A stretch of DNA of 64,000 nucleotides from Phenylobacterium deserti (GCA_945874825.1 CAMCIK010000003.1:1-64000); one strand, 5' to 3'. Numbered from the stretch's first letter, positions 53,380 to 63,083 are shown. The notes: generated from the sequence alone by a model not told the origin. Numbers and translations: made by a program.

Positions 53380-54265
53380 GCAGGGCCTTATGGCTGGGAT
53401 CGGTGACGGTTTCAGCACGGGGTAGGCGACACTCGGCGAGGAAGGCCTCCACCCCCGGGGCAACGGCGGCCAGGCCCTTGTAGTGCCGGAAGTCCTCGGG
53501 CGCCGACGCCCAGGCCTGGGCAAACACCGCGGCGGCCTCGGGGTTGGCGGCCAGGGCCCTGAGGGGGGTCAGGTGGATGCGAATGGTGAACAGCAACCCG
53601 CCGGTCTGCGGCAGGCGGCGCAAGGTCTGACGTTCACAGCGGATGTAAAGGCCCGCCCCCGGTTGTCGCGGCCTCTGGCGAAGCGCGCGACTGCGGGCCG
53701 CCGAAGCCTCCGGGGCGTATAGCCCGCGCCAGGCGACCACCGACCAGTTTCGCCGCTCGACGATGTCCTCCACCGGCAGGTGATCGAATATCCTCCGCAC
53801 ACGGAATAGGAAACGCTCGGCAAAACCGGGAACCGGCCCGTGAAGGGCCTCCAGGGTCTTTCCGAGGGCTTCGTCCGCAGTAAAGAAGGACCCCGCGCTC
53901 AGGCTCAGGGCCGAGACCGCCCAGTCGCCGGCCCGCCGCTCCATCAGGACCAGGTCGTCCGGGACCCTTCGGGCGGCGACCAGGAGGGGCGGGCGGAGGT
54001 CGGGGCGGGCGCGCAGTCCAAGGGCGCCGGTAACCAGGCCCGCCGCCTCGGCCTGGCCGGGACGCGAACCCTGCGTCTCGCCCCAGACCTTGTCCGGGAC
54101 GGCGCGGAAGAGGCGGTCCTTGCGCGCCCAGGGCCGCGCCTCGCCACCCTCCAGCCAGGCCTCGGGCGCGATCCGCCTCAGGCCAATGGCGAATCCGGGC
54201 GGATCGGCCCAGGGCGGATCGACCAAGCGTGAACCCGGCAGGTGGCTGACGGACGGCGGGAGCAT
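53366..54265 (-). CDS. DUF3445 heme-dependent oxidative N-demethylase-like protein
   Basis: A 299-residue protein of the DUF3445 family, members of which use heme to oxidatively demethylate amines such as dimethylamine. Typical segments are DLVLMERRAGDWAVSALSL, SFFTADEALGKTLEALHGPVPGF, RRNWSVVAWR and YIRCERQTLRRLPQTGGLLFTIRIHL, in parts. The start is ATG 54265. It overlaps the phosphatase gene downstream, giving a two-gene unit whose link is obscure. Confidence 0.8.
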   Translation of the reverse strand: MLPPSVSHLPGSRLVDPPWADPPGFAIGLRRIAPEAWLEGGEARPWARKDRLFRAVPDKVWGETQGSRPGQAEAAGLVTGALGLRARPDLRPPLLVAARRVPDDLVLMERRAGDWAVSALSLSAGSFFTADEALGKTLEALHGPVPGFAERFLFRVRRIFDHLPVEDIVERRNWSVVAWRGLYAPEASAARSRALRQRPRQPGAGLYIRCERQTLRRLPQTGGLLFTIRIHLTPLRALAANPEAAAVFAQAWASAPEDFRHYKGLAAVAPGVEAFLAECRLPRAETVTDPSHKALHDPR

Positions 54266-54351
54266 GGGGACGGAGACTAGCACCCTGCGGCATGTTCCCC
54301 TCAAGGCGGAAACGCCCTAGCGTGCCCGGCGTCATTTCCGGAGGGAGAAGT

Positions 54352-54999
54352 ATGGGCGTCGAGGCGGTGATCTGGGATTTCGGCGGGGTATTCACCTCCT
54401 CGCCCTTCGAGGCCTTCAATCGGTACGAGGCGGAGAAGGGCCTGCCCCGGGACCTGATCCGGACGGTCAATGCCACCAATCCGGACTCCAACGCCTGGGC
54501 GCTCTTCGAGCGGGCCGAGGTCGATTCGGCGGGCTTCGACCGGCTGTTCCATGAGGAGAGCGCCGCTCTTGGCCATCCGGTGCCCGGACGCGAGGTCCTG
54601 CCCCTGCTGTCGGGCCACCTACGGCCGGCCATGGTCGATGCCCTGCTGGCCTGCAAGGCCCGGTTCAAGGTGGGCTGCATCACCAACAACATGGCCTCCA
54701 GCCACTCGCCGGGCTCGGAGTCCACAATGGTGACGGCCATGGGGCGGGTCATGCCGCACTTCCATGCCATCATCGAAAGCTCGAAGGCGGGGGTGCGAAA
54801 GCCGGACCCCCGGATCTACCTGATGATGTGCGAGCAGTTGGAGGTCGAACCCGCCGCCTGCATCTACCTCGACGACCTGGGAATCAACTGCAAGCCGGCC
54901 GCCGCCCTGGGCATGCGGGCCATCAAGGTGGTCAGCGAGGCCCAGGCCCTGTCCGAGCTTGCCGAGGCCACAGGGCTCACCTTCGGAGGTGCGGCGTGA
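54352..54999 (+). CDS. HAD-superfamily hydrolase, epoxide-hydrolase-N-like
   Basis: A 215-residue HAD phosphatase. Motif I is [13 protein letters not shown], where the second Asp of DxD is Gly, as in the epoxide-hydrolase N-terminal subgroup. Motif II is GCITNN, the Lys is in [14 protein letters not shown], and motif III is [19 protein letters not shown] good GGAGGGA ribosome site precedes ATG 54352. It overlaps phhB by 4 bp (GTGA). Substrate unknown. Confidence 0.85.
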   Translation: MGVEAVIWDFGGVFTSSPFEAFNRYEAEKGLPRDLIRTVNATNPDSNAWALFERAEVDSAGFDRLFHEESAALGHPVPGREVLPLLSGHLRPAMVDALLACKARFKVGCITNNMASSHSPGSESTMVTAMGRVMPHFHAIIESSKAGVRKPDPRIYLMMCEQLEVEPAACIYLDDLGINCKPAAALGMRAIKVVSEAQALSELAEATGLTFGGAA

Positions 55000-55301
55000 C
55001 CTCCCGGGTGCGGATCGGCGCCATCGACGCCCTCGAGAAGCTGCCCCTGTGGGGCGACCTGCCGGGCGACCGGGACGCCATTTCGCGGACCTTTGTCTTC
55101 GCGGACTTCAACGCCGCCTTCGCCTTCATGACCCGGGTCGCCCTGAAGGCCGAGCGGATGGATCACCATCCCGAATGGGCGAATGTCTGGAACCGGGTCG
55201 AGGTTACCCTCACCACCCATGACGCCGGCGGCGTTACCAGCCTCGACGTCGAACTCGCTGCCTTCATGGACGCCGTGGCGGCCGATCTCGGCGTCAGTTG
55301 A
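54996..55301 (+). CDS. phhB: Pterin-4a-carbinolamine dehydratase
   Basis: A 101-residue PCD that recycles tetrahydrobiopterin formed by aromatic amino acid hydroxylases. The signature is [20 protein letters not shown] followed by TTHDAGG, with the two active-site His. Start is GTG 54996, coupled to the HAD gene. No phenylalanine hydroxylase is visible in the window. Its stop overlaps the convergent exported-protein gene by 8 bp. Confidence 0.92.
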   Translation: MTSRVRIGAIDALEKLPLWGDLPGDRDAISRTFVFADFNAAFAFMTRVALKAERMDHHPEWANVWNRVEVTLTTHDAGGVTSLDVELAAFMDAVAADLGVS

Positions 55302-55692
55302 TCAGGACGTTCAGCAGGACCAGGCGCGCGCCGGGTCCGCCGACATTCAGGTCCACCTGCTTCTGTAGGAGGGGAGCCAGCACGTCGAGATCGGGCGCCT
55401 GCCCGGGCGCGAGGTTCGAGGTGTAGAGCGAAAGCTGCCGCGCCATGTCGGACCTGAGCCGAGGCTGGATCTGGCCGATCCGGGCCCGGATCTTGGGGTC
55501 CTTCACGTCTACGCCGTTCTCCAGGGAGATCACGCCCCGGGTGCGATTCTGGCGCAGGATGTTGGCCTGGACAAGGGGCAGCCGGATGAAGGTGGGCTGC
55601 GGTTTACCGCCAATTCCGGACCCACCCCCCGCCGCCTGGGCTGGGGCGGCGGCGAAGAGGGGCAGAACGATAAGCAGGCGTCGGCGGTTCAT
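55294..55692 (-). CDS. Small exported protein, possibly FliL-like
   Basis: A 132-residue protein starting at ATG 55692. An RRR followed by [15 protein letters not shown] gives an export signal with Tat-like arginines. The mature part ([42 protein letters not shown]) resembles FliL-type periplasmic domains in arrangement only, and ends [16 protein letters not shown]. No firm family. Its gene faces the PseB gene across about 90 bp. Confidence 0.5.
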   Translation of the reverse strand: MNRRRLLIVLPLFAAAPAQAAGGGSGIGGKPQPTFIRLPLVQANILRQNRTRGVISLENGVDVKDPKIRARIGQIQPRLRSDMARQLSLYTSNLAPGQAPDLDVLAPLLQKQVDLNVGGPGARLVLLNVLIN

Positions 55693-55783
55693 GACGTCAT
55701 TTGTTACCAATTATGGTTAGCGATCTCTTTACCGGACTTAGGGCAGGCTATGGGAATGGCAAGAATCCGCTCGGAGACCTGAG

Positions 55784-56842
55784 TTGAACCGTTTCTCCAC
55801 AGACGCTGGCGAACTGGAGGGCAAGACCGTCCTCGTGACCGGCGGGACCGGATCCTTCGGCCGCCGCTTCATTGACACCGTGCTCAGCCGGGCCGAGCCG
55901 CGCAAGCTGATCGTCTTTTCCCGGGACGAGCTGAAGCAGCACGAAATGCAGGTCGACATGGCCGAGCGGTTCACCCCCGAGCAGATGAGCCGCATGCGGT
56001 TCTTCCTGGGCGACGTCCGCGACCGCCAGCGCCTGACCCTGGCCCTCCGCGGGGTGGACGTGGTGGTCCACGCCGCCGCCCTCAAGCAGGTGCCCGCAGC
56101 CGAGTACAACCCTTCGGAATTCATCCAGACCAACGTCCTGGGCGCGGAGAACATCGTCTGGGCGGCCCTGGCCAACCGGGTGAAGAAGGTCATCGCCCTG
56201 TCCACCGACAAGGCCTGCAACCCCGCCAACCTTTACGGGGCCACCAAGCTGGCCTCGGACAAGACCTTCGTGGCGGCCAACAACCTGTCCGGCGACATCG
56301 GTGCCCGCTTCGCCGTGGTCCGGTACGGGAATGTCGTCGGGTCGAGGGGATCGGTAGCGCCCCTGTTCCAGCGCCTGATCGCCCAGGGTGCCCGGGATCT
56401 ACCGATCACCGACCCGCGGATGACGCGCTTCTGGATCACCCTGGGCCAGGGGGTCGACTTCGTCCTCTCCTCCCTGTCCATGATGCGGGGCGGGGAGATC
56501 TTCGTGCCGAAGATCCCCTCCATGAAGATGACCGACCTGGCCGAAGCCCTGGCGCCCGGCCTGCCGACCCGGGTCATCGGCATCCGGCCGGGGGAGAAGC
56601 TCCACGAGATGATGATTTCCGTGGATGACGCCCGGCATGTGGTCGACCTTGGCGACCGCTACGCCATCGAGCCGGCCTTCGTGGAATTCTCCCGGGAGTC
56701 TTTCGCCGGTGCCCATCCCCAGGTGCGAGAAGGTTTTTCCTACGCCAGCGACACCAACGAGGAATGGCTGACCCACGAGGGTCTCCTTCGCCTCCTCGGC
56801 GATCCGGGGGCCAGCGCCATGCCCCCGCCCGCCGGAGCCTGA
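55784..56842 (+). CDS. pseB: UDP-N-acetylglucosamine 4,6-dehydratase (inverting) PseB
   Basis: A 352-residue short-chain dehydrogenase that begins pseudaminic acid synthesis for flagellin glycosylation. It has the NAD motif TVLVTGGTGSFGRRF (about 16-28), AAALKQVPAAEYNPSEFIQTN, the active site LYGATKLASDK with Tyr and Lys, and GDIGARFAVVRYGNVVGSRGS. Start is TTG 55784, judged by homology. pseC follows 1 bp after the stop. In Caulobacter the equivalent genes are called flmA and flmB. Confidence 0.93.
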   Translation: MNRFSTDAGELEGKTVLVTGGTGSFGRRFIDTVLSRAEPRKLIVFSRDELKQHEMQVDMAERFTPEQMSRMRFFLGDVRDRQRLTLALRGVDVVVHAAALKQVPAAEYNPSEFIQTNVLGAENIVWAALANRVKKVIALSTDKACNPANLYGATKLASDKTFVAANNLSGDIGARFAVVRYGNVVGSRGSVAPLFQRLIAQGARDLPITDPRMTRFWITLGQGVDFVLSSLSMMRGGEIFVPKIPSMKMTDLAEALAPGLPTRVIGIRPGEKLHEMMISVDDARHVVDLGDRYAIEPAFVEFSRESFAGAHPQVREGFSYASDTNEEWLTHEGLLRLLGDPGASAMPPPAGA

Positions 56843-56843
56843 G

Positions 56844-58013
56844 ATGACCTCGGGAGCCTTCCTGCCCTATGGCCGCCAGGACATTGACGAGTCCGACATC
56901 GCGGCTGTGGCCGAGGCCCTGAGATCCGACTTCCTGACGACGGGTCCCAGAGTCGAGGCCTTCGAGGAGGCCTTTGCCGCCGTGGTGGAGGCACCCTTCG
57001 CCGTCGCCTGCTCCAACGGCACAGCGGCTCTTCACCTGGCCATGCTCGGGCTGGGCGTGGGTCCCGGTGACCGGGTCGCCGTGCCCGCGACCACCTTCCT
57101 GGCCACCGCCAATAGCGTGCGGTTCGTGGGCGGCGAGGTGATCTTCACCGATGTTGACCCCGCCACCGGGCTGATGACACCAGAGACCCTCGTCGAGGCC
57201 CTGGACCGGGCCGGGGCCGGGCACCTGAAGGCCGTGATCCCGGTCCACCTGAGGGGCGATGTCGCAGACCTTCCGGGCCTCGGGGCAGTCGCGTCCGCCT
57301 CCGGTGCCGTCCTGGTGGAGGACGCGCCCCACGCCCTGGGCTCCACGGCGGACTTCGGGCAGGGCCCCGAGCCCGTCGGGTCCGGCTTTCGATCCTCCGC
57401 CGCCACCTTTTCCTTCCACCCGGTCAAGACCATTGCCACGGGCGAGGGCGGCATGATCACCACCCGGGATCCGGACCTGGCCGCCCGGATGCGCCGGCTT
57501 CGCAGCCACGGCATGGAGCGGCCGGCGGGGGGCGATCCCTGGCTCTATGAGATGCGCGAGCCCGGTTTCAACTACCGGCTGCCGGACATCCTCTGCGCCC
57601 TTGGCCAGTCTCAGCTGAAGCGCCTGCCTCAGTTCGCCGCCCGCCGACGCGATCTGGCGCGTCGCTATGCCGAGCGCCTGGCGCCCCTGGCACCCGTGGT
57701 CCGGCTGGCGGACAGCCCGGACTGGAGCCGGCCCGTCCTGCACCTCCTGACGGTCCGGATCGACTTCCCGGCGACTGGACGCAGCCGCCGCGTAGTGGTC
57801 GAGGCCATGGGGGCGGACGGCGTGGGAACCCAGGTCCACTACATTCCCGTGAGCGCCCAGCCCTACTACGTGGCCCGGTATGGTCCCCCGGATCTTCCCG
57901 GGGCCGCCTCCTGGTACCGGAGCGCCCTTTCCCTTCCCCTTTTCCCCGCCATGGCGGATTCGGACGTCGACCGGGCGGTGGACGCCCTCGCCCGCGCCCT
58001 TGGCCTTCGTTGA
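56844..58013 (+). CDS. pseC: UDP-4-amino-4,6-dideoxy-N-acetyl-altrosamine transaminase PseC
   Basis: A 389-residue DegT/DnrJ/EryC1 sugar aminotransferase that uses PLP and glutamate to aminate the PseB product. Pieces are GRQDIDESDIAAVAEALRSDFLT, CSNGTAALHLAMLGLGVGPG, VEDAPHALGS and the PLP Lys in FSFHPVKTIATGEGGM (about 194), then GFNYRLPDILCALGQSQL. It starts 1 bp after the pseB stop. Remaining Pse genes (pseF, G, H, I) are not in the window. Confidence 0.93.
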   Translation: MTSGAFLPYGRQDIDESDIAAVAEALRSDFLTTGPRVEAFEEAFAAVVEAPFAVACSNGTAALHLAMLGLGVGPGDRVAVPATTFLATANSVRFVGGEVIFTDVDPATGLMTPETLVEALDRAGAGHLKAVIPVHLRGDVADLPGLGAVASASGAVLVEDAPHALGSTADFGQGPEPVGSGFRSSAATFSFHPVKTIATGEGGMITTRDPDLAARMRRLRSHGMERPAGGDPWLYEMREPGFNYRLPDILCALGQSQLKRLPQFAARRRDLARRYAERLAPLAPVVRLADSPDWSRPVLHLLTVRIDFPATGRSRRVVVEAMGADGVGTQVHYIPVSAQPYYVARYGPPDLPGAASWYRSALSLPLFPAMADSDVDRAVDALARALGLR

Positions 58014-58026
58014 TCCGTCCGCCCCA

Positions 58027-58055
58027 TTGAGGCCACGGATCGGGGCGACTAGGGT
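58027..58055 (+). promoter_or_regulatory. Possible promoter of the chvI operon
   Basis: TTGAGG (58027-58032) and TAGGGT (58050-58055) are separated by 17 bp, about 44 bp before the chvI ATG. The match to consensus is partial. Autoregulation by ChvI is possible but no ChvI site was identified. Confidence 0.3.
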
Positions 58056-58098
58056 TATCCTGGACTGAAGGACCGGCGAAGAGGACCCGACCCCGCAG

Positions 58099-58803
58099 AT
58101 GGCCCGCATCACCCTAGTGGACGACGACGAGAACATCGTGACCTCCGTAAGCCTTGCGCTGGAGAGCCAGGGCCATGCGGTCAAGGCCTACTTCGACGGC
58201 GCCTCGGGCCTCGCCGCCCTCGAGAACGATCCGCCGGACCTGGCGATACTCGACGTCAAGATGCCGCGCATGGACGGCATGGAGGTGCTTCGGCGCCTGC
58301 GTCGCGCCTCGGACCTGCCGGTGATCATCCTCACCTCAAAGGACGACGAGATCGACGAACTGCTCGGCTTCAATCTCGGTGCCGACGACTACATGCACAA
58401 GCCCTTCAGCCAGCGCCTGCTCATTGAGCGGGTGAAGGCGGTCCTGCGCCGGGCCAACGGCGGTGTTGGGGACGAGGACGAGCCGGAGGCGACGGCACCC
58501 CGGGCGCTGAAGCGCGGCCAGCTTACCCTCGATCCGGCCCGGCACGACTGTCTCTGGAACGGCCTGCCCGTGAAGCTGACCGTGACCGAGTTCCTGCTGC
58601 TCCAGGCCCTCGCCCAGAGACCCGGCTTCGTAAAGAGCCGCGACAACCTGATGGATGCAGCCTACGACGATCAGGTCTATGTCGACGACAGGACCATCGA
58701 CAGCCACATCAAGCGGATGCGCCGCAAGTTCCGGGAGGTCGACCCCGATTTCGACGCGATCGAAACCCTCTATGGCGTCGGCTACCGATACCGCGAAGCC
58801 TGA
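58099..58803 (+). CDS. chvI: Response regulator ChvI (OmpR/PhoB type)
   Basis: A 234-residue regulator. The receiver domain has acidic pocket VDDDENIV, the phospho-acceptor Asp52 in [13 protein letters not shown], the Thr in IILTSKDDE, and the Lys in [10 protein letters not shown] winged-helix DNA-binding domain follows ([51 protein letters not shown]). ChvI governs cell-envelope and acid/osmotic stress genes in alphaproteobacteria. chvG overlaps its 3' end by 32 bp. Confidence 0.95.
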   Translation: MARITLVDDDENIVTSVSLALESQGHAVKAYFDGASGLAALENDPPDLAILDVKMPRMDGMEVLRRLRRASDLPVIILTSKDDEIDELLGFNLGADDYMHKPFSQRLLIERVKAVLRRANGGVGDEDEPEATAPRALKRGQLTLDPARHDCLWNGLPVKLTVTEFLLLQALAQRPGFVKSRDNLMDAAYDDQVYVDDRTIDSHIKRMRRKFREVDPDFDAIETLYGVGYRYREA

Positions 58804-60346
58804 GCCCGGCCGCCGGTGGTGGAGCCGGCCGCCGGCGTCCCGTCTCGGAAGGCTGATTCTCGCCCTCAACCTTCTGGGCCTGGCCGTCCTCATTGTCGGT
58901 GCCCTGGTGCTGAACGAGCTGCGCCGGGGCCTTGTGGAGGCCCGGATCGACAGCCTGACCACCCAGGGCGAGCTGATGGCCAGCCTGATCGACCAGGCGG
59001 CGACGGTCGGCGAACCCGTCCCGGCCCTCGACGCCGCCCGGGCCAGCGAGATCCTCCAGCTTCTTGCCAATCCCGGCGTCCAGAGGGCCCGGCTCTTCGA
59101 TCCCCAGGGGCAGGTGATCGCCGACAGCGACTGGATCGCCAACCGGGTGGAGGAAGGCGTACTCCCCCCGGCGCGTCCGAGGGGCGGGGCTGCGCGCCCG
59201 GAGAGCTCCGATAAGCCTCGCGCCTCGCCGGGGCAGGCCGCGCTCCGGGCCGAGATTGCGGGCGCGCTCGAGGGGCGCCGCGTGGCGGGCGTCCGCCGCG
59301 CCGATCCTTCAGGCCGAGTGGTCTCGGTCTCCTTTCCCATCCGCCATGTGCAGGCTGTTCTGGGGGTCCTTACGGTCGAGGCCGGCGACGTGGACAGCAT
59401 CATCGCCCGCCAGAGGGCCGCCCTGGCGCCCTTCATCCTGCTTTCCATCGGCGTCACCCTCTTGTCCTCGGCCCTCCTCACCAGCCTGGTGGCCCTGCCC
59501 GTCCGGCGCCTGGCCCGCGCCGCCGACCGGGTGCGGCTGTCCCGGGTCCGGTCCATCTCCCTCCCCGACCTGGCCAGACGGAAGGACGAACTTGGCGACC
59601 TGACGCGGTCCCTCGAGGCCATGACGGACGCCCAGTCCGAGCGGATGGGCGCCATCGAGCGCTTCGCCGCCGACGTGGCCCATGAAATCCGCAATCCGCT
59701 TACGTCTCTGCGCTCGGCGGTGGAGACCCTGGATCTGGTGTCCGACCCCGACGCCCGAGCCCGGTTGCAGGGGGTGATCCAGCAGGACGTTCAGCGCATG
59801 GACCGCCTCGTCACGGACATCTCCAACGCCTCGCGGTTGGACGCGGAACTATCCCGGGAGGCACCCCGGAGCTTCGACCTGGGTCGCCTCCTCGATGAGT
59901 TGGTCGGGGTCTACGGCGCCACCCGCCGGGAAGGTGACCCGGAGGTCCTTTTGTCCCAGCCCGAGGGTGAGACCCCGGTCCTCGGACGGGAAGGCCCGCT
60001 CGGCCAGGTGTTCCGAAACCTCATAGACAACGCCCGTTCCTTCAGTCCACCGGACGGTTCTGTCCGGCTGTTCCTGACACGCGAGGCTGGAATCACCGAG
60101 GTTCGTGTCGAGGATGACGGTCCGGGCATACCTCCAGAGAACCTGGAGACGGTCTTCGAGCGCTTCTACACCTCCCGGCCCAGGGGTTCGGCCTTCGGCG
60201 GCAATTCGGGCCTTGGCCTGTCCATCGCCCGCCAGATCGTGGAGGCCCAGGGCGGGACCCTCCGGGCCGAGAACCGATTGGGCGAGGCAGGAGAGCGAGC
60301 CGGTGCCTGCTTCCGGGTCCGCCTACCCCTTCGCCCCGGGTCATGA
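58772..60346 (+). CDS. chvG: Sensor histidine kinase ChvG
   Basis: A 524-residue membrane kinase. TM1 lies about 27-47 ([20 protein letters not shown]). A periplasmic sensor region with a Pro/Arg-rich insert follows, TM2 near 215-240 ([22 protein letters not shown]), then HAMP, and the H-box [19 protein letters not shown] with His about 303. The ATPase domain has [16 protein letters not shown] and [13 protein letters not shown], then [19 protein letters not shown]. Start at ATG 58772 overlaps chvI. hprK follows after 10 bp. Confidence 0.93.
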   Translation: MASATDTAKPEPGRRWWSRPPASRLGRLILALNLLGLAVLIVGALVLNELRRGLVEARIDSLTTQGELMASLIDQAATVGEPVPALDAARASEILQLLANPGVQRARLFDPQGQVIADSDWIANRVEEGVLPPARPRGGAARPESSDKPRASPGQAALRAEIAGALEGRRVAGVRRADPSGRVVSVSFPIRHVQAVLGVLTVEAGDVDSIIARQRAALAPFILLSIGVTLLSSALLTSLVALPVRRLARAADRVRLSRVRSISLPDLARRKDELGDLTRSLEAMTDAQSERMGAIERFAADVAHEIRNPLTSLRSAVETLDLVSDPDARARLQGVIQQDVQRMDRLVTDISNASRLDAELSREAPRSFDLGRLLDELVGVYGATRREGDPEVLLSQPEGETPVLGREGPLGQVFRNLIDNARSFSPPDGSVRLFLTREAGITEVRVEDDGPGIPPENLETVFERFYTSRPRGSAFGGNSGLGLSIARQIVEAQGGTLRAENRLGEAGERAGACFRVRLPLRPGS

Positions 60347-60356
60347 GACCGTTCCC

Positions 60357-60848
60357 ATGAGCGAGATCCTGCACGCCGGCCTGATCGCCCTGAGGTCGGG
60401 CGGGCGCTGGCGGGGCGCCCTGGTCTTCGGTCCCTCCGGCAGCGGCAAGAGCGACCTCGCCCTGAGGGCCCTGGACCTGGGATTCCGCCTGGTTGCCGAC
60501 GACCGCACCCTGGTCTGGACGAGCGCCGGACGCCTCTTCGGCCGGGCCCCGGACGTCCTGCGCGGCAAGCTCGAGATCCGGGGTTCCGGCGTGGTGCGCC
60601 TGCCCTGCCTGGACCTTTGCCGGATCGACCTTGCGGTGACCGCAGGGGAGCCTGAGCGCATGCCTGACCCGGAGACCTTCTCGATGCTCGGGCGAGAGAC
60701 GCCGCGGCTCCGGCTCCGACTGACCGAAGCCTCGGCGCCACACCGGGTCGCGGATGCACTTTGTCGGCTTGGAGCCGACGGGGAAGAGTCGTATCAAGTT
60801 CGCCTTCCGGCGCTGGCGCCGACCGCACAGGGTGAGAACGCCCCTTGA
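60357..60848 (+). CDS. hprK: HPr kinase/phosphorylase, short alphaproteobacterial form
   Basis: A 163-residue kinase that phosphorylates HPr on its regulatory serine. Only the catalytic half is present: Walker A VFGPSGSGKSDLALRAL (about 24-40), RLVADDRTLVW, and LEIRGSGVVRLP. The Firmicute enzyme has about 310 residues with an extra N-terminal domain that is missing here, as is usual for this group. It lies between chvG and the EIIA gene. Confidence 0.93.
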   Translation: MSEILHAGLIALRSGGRWRGALVFGPSGSGKSDLALRALDLGFRLVADDRTLVWTSAGRLFGRAPDVLRGKLEIRGSGVVRLPCLDLCRIDLAVTAGEPERMPDPETFSMLGRETPRLRLRLTEASAPHRVADALCRLGADGEESYQVRLPALAPTAQGENAP

Positions 60849-60858
60849 GAGCCTTCCC

Positions 60859-61263
60859 ATGATCGGCCTCGTCATCGTGACCCACGGTCGTCTGGCCGAC
60901 GAGTTCCTGCTGGCCATGGAGCATGTGGTCGGTCCCCAGTCGGGGATCGCCGCCATCTGTATCGGTCCGGACGATGACATGGAGCAGAGGCGACGCGACA
61001 TCCTCTCCGCCTGCGGGCGGGTGGACGACGGGACCGGCGTCATCCTCCTGACCGACATGTTCGGGGGAACGCCTTCGAACCTCGCCATCTCGGTCATGGA
61101 GCAGACCCGGGGCGAGGTCATCGCCGGCCTGAACCTGCCCATGCTGATCAAGCTCGCCAGCGTCCGAAGCCGGCTTGACCTCGCCGATTGCGTCGCCCAG
61201 GCCCAGGAGGCGGGGCGAAAGTACATCTCAGTCGCCTCCTACGTCCTGGCAGGGGACAAGTGA
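60859..61263 (+). CDS. PTS EIIA component, mannose family
   Basis: A 134-residue EIIA-Man-type domain. The phosphorylated His is His9 in VIVTHGRLADEFL; ILLTDMFGGTPSNLAISVM and GLNLPMLIKLASVR complete the fold. With HPr downstream and no sugar-specific IIB/IIC nearby, it probably serves a regulatory phosphorelay rather than sugar uptake. The stop overlaps the HPr start (GTGA). Confidence 0.92.
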   Translation: MIGLVIVTHGRLADEFLLAMEHVVGPQSGIAAICIGPDDDMEQRRRDILSACGRVDDGTGVILLTDMFGGTPSNLAISVMEQTRGEVIAGLNLPMLIKLASVRSRLDLADCVAQAQEAGRKYISVASYVLAGDK

Positions 61264-61532
61264 CCGCCCGGGCCAGGGTCGAGATCATCAACAAGCGCGG
61301 ACTTCACGCCCGCGCCTCCGCCAAGTTCGTGAAGACCGCCTCCGCCTTCAAAGCCGAGGTGCGCGTCTCAAAAGATGGCGCCGAGGTGGACGCCCGTTCG
61401 ATCATGGGCCTGATGATGTTGGCCGCCGGTCCGGGCTGCTGCATCGACATCGCCGCAGAAGGGGCTGAGGCGGACGCAGCCCTCGCCGCCCTTGTCGCCC
61501 TGGTGGCCAATCGTTTCGACGAGGACGAATAG
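61260..61532 (+). CDS. ptsH: HPr phosphocarrier protein
   Basis: A 90-residue HPr. The active His16 is in KRGLHARASAKFV, and the regulatory Ser47 is in DARSIMGLMMLAA, the target of HprK. The start is GTG 61260, coupled to the EIIA gene. The two upstream genes supply its kinase and its partner EIIA. Enzyme I must be encoded elsewhere. Confidence 0.93.
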   Translation: MTARARVEIINKRGLHARASAKFVKTASAFKAEVRVSKDGAEVDARSIMGLMMLAAGPGCCIDIAAEGAEADAALAALVALVANRFDEDE

Positions 61533-61548
61533 CCGTCCGGAGGGGGTC

Positions 61549-62994
61549 GTGACGCCCGAGGTGGAAATCAAGTTCGACTGCCCCCCCGACGCAATCGAGG
61601 CGGTGCTTCTGCGGGTCCTGCACGCCCCGCCCCAGGACCGCACCCTCCTGTCTGTCTACTATGACACCCCCGACGAAGCCCTCGCGGCCGCGGGAGCCTC
61701 CCTGCGACTGCGTAGCGAGGCGTCCGGCCGGACCGTCCAGACCCTGAAGGCCGGATGGGGCCTGGCCCGGGACGAGGTCGAGGCCGAGGTCGCCCCCGGA
61801 CACCTGGATCTCTCCTGGCCAGAGCTGGTCGGACCAGAGTTCGCCGGGCTGGGCCTCGCCGTCATCGGCCTGGACCGGCTTGCGCCGCGATTTTCCGTGC
61901 ATGTGCGCCGGCGCAGCGGCGTGGTCGAGGCCGGCACCTCCCGGATCGAGGCAGCCTTTGACGAGGGCGAGATCCGGGCGGGGGACCGCAGGGCGGCGGT
62001 CTGCGAGGTTGAACTGGAGCTCCTGGAGGGCGACCGCGCGGACCTGCTCACCCTCGCGCGGCGCCTTGTGGCTGAACTGCCCCTGACCCTCTCGCTCCGC
62101 ACCAAGTCCGCCAGGGGCGCGGACCTGGCGGCGGACCGGCCCTGGCCCCGCGCCGCACAGGTCGCCCTGGGCGGGGGGATCACGACGGGCGAGGCCCTGC
62201 GGCTGGCCCTGCTCGGAAGCCTGGCCGAAGTGGCGGGCCGGACACGGAATACAGCGAACGACCCCTCTGCCGAGGCGGTCCACCAGATGCGCGTCGCCCT
62301 GCGGCGGCTGCGAAGCCTGACATTGGTTTTCCGCAGGCGACTGGACGAGGCCTCGGCGGCGACGGTCCGCGCCGGGCTGCGCGACCTGTCCCGGGCCTGC
62401 GGCGAGGTGCGGGAACTGGACGTCCTGATGGCCATGGGCCCCGCCGGCCCGGCCCTCGATGCCGCCCTTTCGGAAGCCCGGCACCGGGCCGCCGCCGGCC
62501 TGTCCGCCAACCTGGCGGCAGCGCCTGCGCGGCTGACCCTGCTGGAAGCACTCATACTGACCGAGACAGGTGACTGGCCTGGCCTGGCCCGGAACGCCGC
62601 GGACGCCTCGGAGGGCCTGGGCTCTGACCTGGAACGCCGCTGGCGGCGCATCCGCCGGGAGGGCCAGGCGGCGGACGCCCTGGGGCCGGAGGACCTCCAC
62701 GCCTTGCGGCTTCGCATCAAGGCCTTTCGCTATGCCCTCGCCGCCTTCGAGGCCCCGGACTGGCGACGGGCCGCTCCGGGTTTCGAGGCCGGGCTCAGGA
62801 AGGCCCAGGACGCGCTTGGCCTGCTCAATGACGCGGCGATGGCGGAGGGCATTCTTTCCCGGCTGGACCTCGACGCCGAGGGTCGGAGGGCGGCGAGAAA
62901 GCTCGTGTCGGGTCTTCGCCGCCGGGGCGACGCGAGGCGGGCCTTGAAGGCTGTCGACCAGCTGGTGCACGGACCCGCACCGCAGTTCACATAA
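61549..62994 (+). CDS. CYTH-CHAD domain protein (inorganic triphosphatase-like)
   Basis: A 481-residue protein. The N-terminal CYTH domain (EVEIKFDCPPDAIEAVL, LLSVYYDTPDEALAAAGASLRLR) carries the ExExK motif that binds triphosphate. The C-terminal CHAD domain (VHQMRVALRRLRSLTLVF, LHALRLRIKAFRYALAAF) is helical and rich in conserved His/Arg and binds polyphosphate. Like E. coli YgiF it may hydrolyse tripolyphosphate. Start is GTG 61549. Its stop codon lies inside the palindrome upstream of ahcY. Confidence 0.9.
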   Translation: MTPEVEIKFDCPPDAIEAVLLRVLHAPPQDRTLLSVYYDTPDEALAAAGASLRLRSEASGRTVQTLKAGWGLARDEVEAEVAPGHLDLSWPELVGPEFAGLGLAVIGLDRLAPRFSVHVRRRSGVVEAGTSRIEAAFDEGEIRAGDRRAAVCEVELELLEGDRADLLTLARRLVAELPLTLSLRTKSARGADLAADRPWPRAAQVALGGGITTGEALRLALLGSLAEVAGRTRNTANDPSAEAVHQMRVALRRLRSLTLVFRRRLDEASAATVRAGLRDLSRACGEVRELDVLMAMGPAGPALDAALSEARHRAAAGLSANLAAAPARLTLLEALILTETGDWPGLARNAADASEGLGSDLERRWRRIRREGQAADALGPEDLHALRLRIKAFRYALAAFEAPDWRRAAPGFEAGLRKAQDALGLLNDAAMAEGILSRLDLDAEGRRAARKLVSGLRRRGDARRALKAVDQLVHGPAPQFT

Positions 62995-63008
62995 AGAAGT
63001 CTTTATGT
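62989..63008. promoter_or_regulatory. Perfect palindrome upstream of ahcY (putative methionine-cycle operator)
   Basis: ACATAAAGA (62989-62997) and TCTTTATGT (63000-63008) are perfect inverted repeats around a 2-bp centre. The AT-rich site contrasts with its surroundings and ends 5 bp before the predicted -35 box of ahcY. Its form fits a dimeric winged-helix regulator such as the ArsR-family SAH-sensing SahR type; identity of the regulator is inference. Confidence 0.6.
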
Positions 63009-63013
63009 CCCGG

Positions 63014-63042
63014 TTGCGACCGGGCTCAGCCGGGGGTATAGG
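63014..63042 (+). promoter_or_regulatory. Predicted promoter of ahcY
   Basis: TTGCGA (63014-63019) and TATAGG (63037-63042) are 17 bp apart. Transcription would start near 63049, about 35 nt before the ATG at 63084. A CCCGGT/ACCGGG inverted repeat (63009-63024) overlaps the -35 box. Called by eye. Confidence 0.5.
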
Positions 63043-63083
63043 ACCCTGCAGGCGGCGACGGCCCGCGCGACAGGAATCCCGAC

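Noticed and set aside
56574-58184. 536-codon minus-strand frame across pseB/pseC
   Set aside because: Same reason: an antisense shadow of two clear enzymes, with no family signature or ribosome site.
62995-63083. SAH or SAM riboswitch in the ahcY leader
   Set aside because: Apart from a CCCGGT/ACCGGG repeat overlapping the predicted -35 box, the leader does not show a recognisable riboswitch core.
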